From: Spongilla lacustris
Taxonomy: Eukaryota > Porifera > Demospongiae > Spongillida > Spongillidae
Assembly: GCA_949361645.1 (NCBI GenBank)
Contig: OX442419.1
Span: 6,286,714-6,350,713 of the forward strand
DNA length: 64,000 nucleotides
Direction: 5' to 3'
The notes under the pieces were generated by a model. The model saw only the letters and a program-made list of their open reading frames with translations, did no database searches and was not told the DNA's origin. Position 1 is the stretch's first letter, and every line of letters starts with the position of its first letter. The position numbers were made by a program, and so were the translations under genes. Shown here piece after piece: positions 51,884-64,000 of the stretch.

Positions 51884-52057
51884 AAGCTTCCTTGGGTGCA
51901 AATGGGCGCTTCAATATTTCTGGCTCAGATAATTGCTAGGCTTGCGATCCACAAGTCTCTGCCAAAGGCACAGATATCTTTTGAGCTTTTCGCAAGCTTG
52001 AGCATTTGCCTAACAAGAGCGAATGCCAGAGCCATCCTCCGTAGAATCCCATCTTAA
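51884..52057 (+). pseudogene. RLE retrotransposon C-terminal fragment (2) inside the nested element
   Basis: The frame WVQMGASIFLAQIIARLAIH, PKAQISFELF, SICLTRANARAILRRIPS ends at TAA (52,055-52,057). It is homologous to the last 55 or so residues of the RLE ORFs but comes from a different subfamily than fragment 1. Confidence 0.7.
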
Positions 52058-52180
52058 CTGTAGTGTGTTTATATATAGCAAGTGTTGTGTGTATGAGCTT
52101 ATATTATATATATATATATAATTATAATCGTACAATTTTATTATTTTATTTCAATATATGATTTATCATGCCTTCGTTAC

Positions 52181-52208
52181 CAATAAAAAAAAAAAAAAAA
52201 AAAAAAAA
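52181..52208 (+). other. Poly(A) tract after AATAAA
   Basis: ACCAATAAA is followed by an uninterrupted A run of about 25, consistent with the 3' end of a reverse-transcribed RNA that included fragment 2. Confidence 0.7.
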
Positions 52209-52880
52209 GACGTAATTTGATAATTATAATAATAAATACAGGTTAACCGTTACGTTGTGTTAAACGTACGTAGTCAGGGAAGCCTAATCGCCTAAATCCG
52301 CCTTAGAGAGCTGCCTGCACGGCGGCACCGTAGTACTTTTACGTAAGCGGAGTGCAGGACCTTTATCCTCTGAGGGGGGGGGGGGGGTTCGTTCGAACCC
52401 CCCGAACCCCCCCTGGCTACGGGCCTGTTGCTATCGATCCACAATAGGAAAGGCGATCATTTTCATGTTTTGTTCAAGTCGCCAGACCCGAAGAGAACAA
52501 AAAAGCTCGTGGTTCTTGTTCCCAGACCGTAATTTGTCCATAGTCGTCGTCATCGTCGTCGTCTTTATGGGTGAGTATAACTCGAGATAGGAAAGGTTTT
52601 AAAGAGCGCCAGTTACACCAAAAATCGTTGAAAAATCTGACAATACATCTTCAGGTATCAGATATATAAATAAAGCATGTAACCAATATACGTAATTTTC
52701 AGCTGTTCTCGCGCGCCAAGATATTAGTACGTAATCGCTATATTAAAACAAAACGGTTTCCATGACAATGTTACAGAATTGTGTATTGTGTATGATTGGC
52801 ATGGAACAGGTGGGAGTTTCATTTGTGTTTTTAGTTTTGCTCACCACTTTTAGCTAGCGAAATTGTTTTTGTCACTGAAA

Positions 52881-53188
52881 ATGCATTTACGGCTACGAAA
52901 GAGGAAAGCTAAGCGATGAGAGGAATACCTCCTAAATCGAGACTATGAGTTAGTGTCCTCCCGAGTTCGGTACGATGCTGATGCTGAACAAAGGCGGGCG
53001 TCTGCTCGTGATATGTACAGAGCAAATCTGGAGTCGAACCAAGCTTCTAAGAGGTGGCAATAGGAAAAGAATTCTGTTACGTCTACGAAGCGACGTTATG
53101 AACTGAACTCAGACGAGAAACGAGTTTCTAAGAGGGAAAGCTTGGCGCGTGAGTATCGAACTAGTGGAACAGCTACAAATGTAACATA
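52881..53188 (+). pseudogene. Broken copy of the 119-aa basic protein (hairpin-ended element copy A)
   Basis: Begins ATG (HLRLRKRKAKR) and aligns with the intact ORF at 59,936-60,295. It is disabled by a TGA at 52,917-52,919 (CGA in copy B) and a TAG at 53,061-53,063 (CAG in copy B), with a 6-nt deletion near 53,085 and a premature stop at the end (ACATAA). Almost all other differences are point changes. Confidence 0.85.
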
Positions 53189-53332
53189 ACTGTAAACATT
53201 GTGTTGCGAGGCAATAAACATGGGAATTACAGCGGCTGGATTTTATCGTACAATCGTATTTACTTCTACATTGTACTACATGTACACCAATATACTAAGT
53301 ACTAGTAGTCACTTATTTAAAAAAATGAATGA

Positions 53333-53550
53333 AACAAGATGTTAAAAACATTCTCTCTGAGAAAGTTAGTGGTATATAGGATTTGAAGGCAGTTTAGCAC
53401 TGTATAGAACGTCATTACAATTATGTTGCTAAATATAGGAATAATCATTGTATCTCCTCTGAATCCCTTGTTCCCTTTCTTTTTACACCACCATTGCCTT
53501 CAAATCCTGTATACCACTAACTTTCTCAGAGAGAATGTTTATAATATCTT
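53333..53550 (+). repeat. 3' inverted repeat of the hairpin-ended element, copy A (partly deleted)
   Basis: The left arm (AACAAGATG...TTTGAAGGCA) jumps straight to GTTTAGCA; the right arm (TGCTAAATATAGG to AATATCTT) is complete. Several positions differ between the arms, unlike copy B. Confidence 0.85.
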
Positions 53551-55610
53551 TTACATATATGAAACCTCACAATTCATGTTAAACACAAATTTCAATATTT
53601 AAGTAATAATGTATGAGTCAACCATCTAAGTAGAGGTATGAGACTTTAGCACGGGGACCTGCCCTTGCAAGAAATGCTCTGGCATTCAAGCGCAAAAGGG
53701 AAAGGTTTAGTCTGGAATAAATGCTGTCCAGAGTGGTGGAAGTGGAGGAGTTAACCTGAACTGAAAGGCGGGAAGTAATTTTCTTGAAAGTGTCAGAGGC
53801 AAGTTGGCCCCAACCCCGAATGATTCAACAACAAGGAGTATACAGCTCCAGCCTAGTCCTGCAAAAATCCCTGAATTTGCTAGTATCTTTCTCTGTTCTG
53901 TGGCACAAGCTGTGTACGTGTGTCCCGCTTCGGAAACTATGTCAGGTTTTAGCGGAGACGACACAGATAGGTCGAACGCAGCAGGTTTGCTATTGAAGCC
54001 CCAGTTGTTAACTAGAATGTCTGCTGGTCTAGATTGTTTCTGGTCATGACCAAGACCACTGCCAGCTTCCAGCTTAGGGTTATATAAGGCTTTCTTGAAG
54101 AGGTGATGCAAGGTGTCGCGAAGGTTGTTATGACGCGCAATGATATCACTACCCCTCTTGCATGTTAGAGCGTGGTGAGCCTCAAGGGCTTTGGTCGGGC
54201 AAAGGGCACACACAGAGCCGGGCTCACACAACTGAATACCAAGCCACCATTTGATGGCAAACTGACATTCGGATGGTGTTAAATGCATTAAGCCTAAGGC
54301 CGGTGATGGGATGACACGCAACCAAGAGCTAGCATGTGGGGATGACACGGAAAGAAGTCGGGCTCGGTCAGCCAGGGAGCTGCTTTGCTAGAGGGATTGA
54401 AACTGTTTGCCTTCAAGATTCTGTGACAAAACATGTCAATTGGTGTGGATGGAGTCAGGTTAATGAAAGAGCTTCATTGGGAGAAACAAGGGCATTATAA
54501 ATATTGATGGCCTTGAGGAGGTATGGTGAATTGATGTGGTCAGGGAAGGAGGCACTAATAGAGCTGATGTATGCAGCAGAGCAATGGAGGAAAATAGATC
54601 AAAGGCCCAAACCACCATGGGATAAGCTCAGCGTGGCTTTCTTCCAGGCTGGGCAGTTAGATGACAAGTCAATAGCAGTGCACTCCATGAAGCAAGCTCT
54701 GACACTATCATCAAATGTAGCGAGAGTGGATTGAATCAAATTTGGAGGTGTGGTACGTGCAATGTGCGTGAGCTTGCAGAAGGCAGCACACTGGCGAAGG
54801 AGAGTTAGGGCAATCTGGGGATCCTCTAGTTTCTGCAGTGGTTGGTGCAAGATATTAGAAGCCCTGATGGCTGATGATGCAAAGTTTTCACAAAAGCTTT
54901 TATCTGCAATTGGTTACCCAAGAATGACAAAATTGGGAACAGTTGAGCGTGTAGTGATAGCATCATGAAAGTCAGGTAGGGGTTTTTTCAAAAAAGTTCA
55001 CATTTGCAGAAGTTAGGAAATAGGCCAAGGGGGGGGGGGCCCTGATTATTCAGAGCCTGATTGATGCTAGTCTTGGACCCAGCCAGAGCACCATCGTCCA
55101 AGTACCATTTGTTGAAAAATAGGGACTCACAAGCATTCTCGATTCCAATGATGACAGGGTGAATAACGAGAGAAAATAGAAGGGAGCCAAGTGGATCACC
55201 TTGCTGCACACCTGACGTGGATGACAAACTGCCCAATGGATGCCAAAGATTGGTGGGATGGCTGTAGCACCATGACACCCATGGGAGGAGCTCAGGGAAA
55301 TGGGAGTGGCATTGATCGAGTACAGCTTGTCTTGAGACATTGTTAAAGGCATTGCGGAGATCTACCTTTAGGACTACAAAGTCGTCATCTTCCCAATGAC
55401 GGTCAACACATGCTCGTAATGAGTGGGCCATGGTTTCGGCTCCACCTGGGCAAGCTACTCCGAGTTGGTGTGGGTGAAGTAATCAGCAGCCTTTCATTTA
55501 ACCATGGCGCATAAACATCTGCTGGTTAATCGACGTAGCACCTCACCTATGCCAATAGGTCTAACGTCACAGTCAGGAGCCTTGGATTTATTGATGGCTA
55601 TCAGGGAACC
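53551..55610 (-). pseudogene. 5'-truncated RLE-type non-LTR retrotransposon with RT and endonuclease
   Basis: On the minus strand, from 55,610 downward: CDVRPIGIGEVLRR (RT N-terminal region); motif A in VLKVDLRNAFNNVSRQAVL; motif B in STSGVQQGDPLGSLLFSLV; motif C in NKWYLDDGALAGS (frame 55,431-54,988). Next comes the post-RT region (54,850-54,599, CKLTHIARTTPP), then 54,348-53,707 with the knuckle CALCPTKALEAHHALTC, GSDIIARHNNLRD and the endonuclease signature RPADILVNNW...AAFDLSV. The 3' UTR runs to about 53,565. Several frameshifts (around 55,030, 54,600-54,350 and 53,830) and stops disable it. The first RT motifs and everything upstream are missing. The 3' UTR shares TTAAATATTGAAATTTGTG with the fragment at 51.7 kb. 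It inserted next to, or after, the hairpin-ended element, and satellite resumes at 55,611. Confidence 0.9.
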
Positions 55611-55876
55611 ATACATGTAATATCATTAAAATCATAATAACGACTTTTAATACTTAAACCATAAATCTAGATCTATATGGATAGTATGTTGAAGAGTTTT
55701 TAAATCAATTTACCATATTGAATGGTTTATGATGAACCATGTTAAACCATAAGTGTTATTTCTACGCTGAGATATTCACAATACCTGCAATATCATTAAA
55801 ATCATAATAACGACTTTAAATAATTAAACCATTACTAGTTAGTAAATCTATATCTATTTGGATAGTTTGTTTAACC
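55611..55876 (+). repeat. 178-bp satellite, forward orientation (segment 8)
   Basis: About one and a half diverged monomers (ATACATGTAATATCATTAAA, GGTTTATGATGAACCATG, CATTACTAGTTAG) right of the nested stack. Confidence 0.9.
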
Positions 55877-56643
55877 TTAAATCTCCAGGTCCAAATCCTA
55901 CGCGTAGGAGCAATATTTGAAAATTCATCATAAATAGAAATGCAGTTTTTTGGCATCCATTTCTCGATCTACTGTTGTTTGATGTGTCTAAATTAACCAA
56001 TTGTCAGTCTATTTTTTAATTCACACCCTTGGTTACACAATGCAAGTAAAGAGATACTGTTATTAAAAATGCATTATGTAGAGAATTGAATTGTCACAGA
56101 AAAAAGTACAAGTGCAACTTTTTTAAGCATGATGTGTGGGCTACTTTATACATTCTACGGCAGTGTTTTTACTCTAATTGATTTTGCCATTTTTTACTGA
56201 AAACGCACTGCATTCACTTGCATTGCTATTCCCGCAACATGCGTCTGACAAATATCTATCGTTCATAAGCTTGCATGTGGAGCTAGCAATTTCCAAATCT
56301 TCAATTTACTTTTTTATATGCTTAGTGCAAAAGACTTGTCCTACTACCCCCTTCTATTAAAATGTTGCTCTGATCTTACTTTTAGGTACTTTTAGTTGCT
56401 TTGCAATTTACCGCAAATACATCTTTTAGTAATGCAGTATTGATTGTACAATCTTAGAAGAATTGCAATGAAGTATAAATATTTTCTGAATTAATAACCA
56501 TTTCTACAGTACAATTACAATACGATTTTGGTTTATTTTTTGATGAATGAGTTTGCTAAAAATTAATTTTAACTTGCGTCCTACGCGTAGGACGCTAATC
56601 CTATGCGTAGGACGACGGGAGATTACATGTGAAGGGGCGAGTG
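55877..56643. mobile_element. MITE-like insertion with CCTACGCGTAGG palindromes near both ends
   Basis: About 770 bp of non-satellite sequence within one monomer. Near the left edge there is AAATCTCC then the perfect 14-bp palindrome TCCTACGCGTAGGA (55,896-55,909). Near the right edge there is a perfect 20-bp palindrome GCGTCCTACGCGTAGGACGC (56,576-56,595), an imperfect copy ATCCTATGCGTAGGAC, then GGAGATTA, roughly inverted to the left end. No open frame of note and no clear target duplication. Confidence 0.6.
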
Positions 56644-56860
56644 TTAGATTTAATAAAGCATATTCATGGTTTACGATAAACCATGATAAACCATAAGCGT
56701 TATTTCTACACTGACAATACAGGTAGTACATAAAACGATTTTTAATGATTAAACCATTACTAGTTAGTAAATTCAGATATATATGTTTAAGAGTTTTAAA
56801 ATCAATTAACCATTAAATGGTTTATGATAAACCATGTTAAACCTATTTCAGATTTATGTG
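56644..56860 (+). repeat. 178-bp satellite, forward orientation, degenerate right edge (segment 9)
   Basis: The last recognisable monomer pieces: GGTTTACGATAAACCATG, ATTAAACCATTACTAGTTAG, GGTTTATGATAAACCATG. Beyond about 56,860 there is no satellite, so this is the satellite-to-genic boundary. Confidence 0.85.
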
Positions 56861-57190
56861 TGGTAAAATGAAATGTTTAATTTTCCCCTGCAACCCCTTT
56901 TAACACAACCATTACTTTCAATCCTACAGTTGTACATGTATATAGATATCACCAACCTTATAAAAAAAGTATGTATTGATCCACATGTAATGAAAGAACA
57001 GTATATACATTCAAGAAGTGCACATTTAGTACACTAAAAAACATAAATGTATTTTTGTTCATAAGTATAAATGACACCCAACAAAACGAACTAGTGAAAT
57101 GAAATATTAGTATGCATAGGAATTCTAATTTACTAATACATACTTAGAACACTGCATCATATATTATTAAAGTCGTAAAGTAGAACCCAG
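56861..57190. other. Intergenic / 3' flank of the LIM gene
   Basis: AT-rich sequence between the last satellite monomer and the LIM stop codon. No clear AATAAA is seen downstream of the stop on the minus strand (nearest AT-rich variants near 57,165). Nothing else identifiable. Confidence 0.5.
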
Positions 57191-62677
<5,487 letters not shown>

Positions 62678-62792
62678 TTCCTAAAAACAATACAAACCGT
62701 TTTGAAAAATGGAGCTGTAAATAAATAAATATGTAATACAGTTTCCGAGAAAATGATTCTTCACATATGTTATATAAATCCAATGCGTTTGG

Positions 62793-63470
62793 ATCATTAC
62801 AATTTTCCCAACAGTTAAGGCTATTAACTTTCTATTATCCACCACTTTATACCACACCATTTCTCTATGGTAAAATACATTTAGGGGCCTTGCTCTTGCT
62901 CCGTGCCAGTATTGCAACGTTTGATACCCCCACCGGGTTCAAACCCGCCATAACTTTCAGTAGGAGTAATCAAATCGCTTGAAATTCAGTTTTTAGGTAG
63001 AGAGAGCCTTTATCTCTGTTAATTTTTATTCCATTCGTTACGGAGATACAGTTGAACAAACAATGTGCACATTTTCACGCTCAATTCACGCCAATGATTT
63101 GGGCAAATTGCGTCCCACTCGATGTATGAGGCGATAGTGATTATAACATTAGCGCAAATCAAGCAGGAAAACATGGACGTAGTTTGTTCAACTGTATCTC
63201 CATAACGGATAACATAAAAATCAACAAACAGAACGAATCTATACAGCTGTAAGTAAAGGATCTCTCTACCTTAAAACCGAATTTCAAGCTATTTGATTAC
63301 TCCTACCCAAAGTTATGGCGGGTTTGAACCCAGTGGGGTATCAAACGTTGCAATACCGGTACAGAGCAAGTGCAAGGCCCCAAAATGTATTTTACCATAG
63401 AGCAATGGTGTAGTATAAAGTGGTGAAAATAGGAAATCAATAGCCTTAACCGTTCGGAAAATATAATGAT
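62793..63470. mobile_element. 678-bp fold-back element upstream of the LIM exon
   Basis: Two arms, about 62,793-63,063 and 63,180-63,470, are inverted copies at roughly 85-90% identity. Shared blocks include ATGGTAAAATACATTT, TATTGCAACGTTTGATACCC, GGGTTCAAACCCGCCATAAC, GAGTAATCAAAT and GAGATACAGTTGAACAAAC. The roughly 115-bp centre is not inverted. There is no coding capacity, so it is a MITE or fold-back transposon that has aged, given the arm divergence. Confidence 0.88.
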
Positions 63471-64000
63471 TCAAAAAAAACACAAGGCAATTCTATAACA
63501 TTATAGATATATAAAAGATACGACATTTTCTGGGAAAATGTCACATACATATGTGAAATATCATTTTCAAACTGTACCATATATATAATAATCATCCAAC
63601 ATATACACATGTAGATGTACATGCATGCATAAGGATCATTTTGTTGAGATACATGTACTTGTACTTCCATACGTTTTATGATCACTTCAGTCGGGATTAT
63701 CCATATATTACATGTATGTACATTGTATTCTCACCAGACTTAATAGATAAATAAAACACCTTTTGTGATTATAATTAAGGACTTCCCTATTTAGTAGAAT
63801 AAATATATCTTCTCTTATTTCATATGTATTGTTTTGTTTATGTTCCATAACTAGGTAGCAACAGCACACTGGTAAACAACACAAATTGCCAACTAAAGCT
63901 ACGTGTACATGTACATGTATTATATTTTTTATATCTTGTACAAATGAAGTACAACATGTAATATACATTGTAGATGGACATGTACATGTACATGAATATA
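63471..64000. other. Upstream flank or intron of the LIM gene
   Basis: AT-rich sequence with TACATG tracts (63,610-63,665, 63,905-63,920, 63,975-63,995). No convincing exon or promoter is seen; the short frames on the minus strand are dominated by the simple repeat. Confidence 0.5.

Larger units (their letters stand above)
50973..52427. mobile_element. TIR element nested in the hairpin-ended element copy A
   Basis: The left end has GCCCGTAGCCAGG within CCTCAAGCCCGTAGCCAGG; the right end has CCTGGCTACGGGC, giving a 13-bp inverted repeat. Both ends then continue into G-rich/C-rich runs (GGGGGGGTTCGG on the left, its complement on the right). The uninterrupted sequence in copy B (CTCTTTATTGCTATCG) shows the insertion point; only TT appears duplicated, so the superfamily is unclear. 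No transposase is seen. Inside are two fragments of RLE retrotransposon tails and a poly(A) tract. The rest (51,000-51,350, 52,058-52,180, 52,209-52,380) holds no gene I can support. Confidence 0.75.
50855..53550 (+). mobile_element. Hairpin-ended element, copy A (degraded, interrupted by another transposon)
   Basis: The parts 50,855-50,972 and 52,428-53,550 align end to end with the intact copy at 59,362-60,661. Both start AATCGAGAGTTACGGCAG, contain ACGCGT-rich and (GTC)n stretches, encode the same small basic protein and finish with the same inverted repeat. The 1,455-bp block between the parts is a separate insertion. The 5' hairpin has one mismatch (GAGAGTTAC/GTAACTTTC). In the 3' inverted repeat the left arm has lost about 61 bp. 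Inserted into a forward satellite monomer. Confidence 0.9.

Overview
This is a eukaryotic, almost certainly metazoan, window with no prokaryotic gene organisation. It is AT-rich and has spliced exons with GT/AG junctions, dispersed TACATG-type simple repeats, two large tandem arrays and several decayed retrotransposons. The retroelement families (non-LTR elements with a C-terminal restriction-like endonuclease, and GIY-YIG Penelope-like elements) and the style of the one recognisable host gene suggest a marine invertebrate. A demosponge is my best guess, but that is inference; cnidarian or mollusc is not excluded.

Layout. (1) Positions 1-22,027 are one uninterrupted minisatellite with a 31-bp unit (about 700 copies) and longer 1.26-1.37-kb units layered on top. 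Every open frame in it is a by-product of the repeat. (2) At 22,028 it abuts a second satellite, with a monomer of about 178-179 bp and an internal 9-bp-arm dyad. This satellite runs in forward orientation to 30,156, flips to reverse orientation until about 46,408, and is forward again from 48,782 until it fades at about 56,860. It contains six-monomer higher-order repeats. (3) The satellite is broken by insertions: a 2.0-kb DNA transposon with TIRs and an AAGG duplication (26,165-28,176); a restriction-like-endonuclease (RLE) non-LTR remnant sitting in TAA repeats (32,044-33,262); two Penelope-like copies on opposite strands (34,893-37,526 and 42,753-45,892); a 2.4-kb mixed segment with exon-like pieces and an RLE remnant (46,409-48,781); and a nested stack (50,855-55,610) made of an unusual hairpin-ended element, a TIR element inside it, and another RLE retrotransposon.

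(4) From about 56,900 to the end the sequence is ordinary genic DNA carrying one well-supported host gene on the minus strand. It encodes a 212-aa LIM-domain protein of the LIMD2/EPLIN type in three visible coding exons (62,677-62,321, 58,427-58,291, 57,335-57,191). Its 3.9-kb intron holds an intact copy of the hairpin-ended element (59,362-60,661), which encodes a 119-aa very basic protein and ends in a perfect 127-bp inverted repeat. The same intron holds a 976-bp TIR element carrying a SAP-like ORF. A 678-bp fold-back element lies just upstream of the first visible exon.

Overall reading: a heterochromatin-to-gene boundary, possibly pericentromeric, where satellites have been repeatedly invaded. 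The best candidates for something undescribed are the hairpin-ended element with its small basic protein (two copies), the Penelope-like family that ends in a covarying 3' hairpin after a coiled-coil/proline-rich ORF, and the dyad-bearing, orientation-switching 178-bp satellite.
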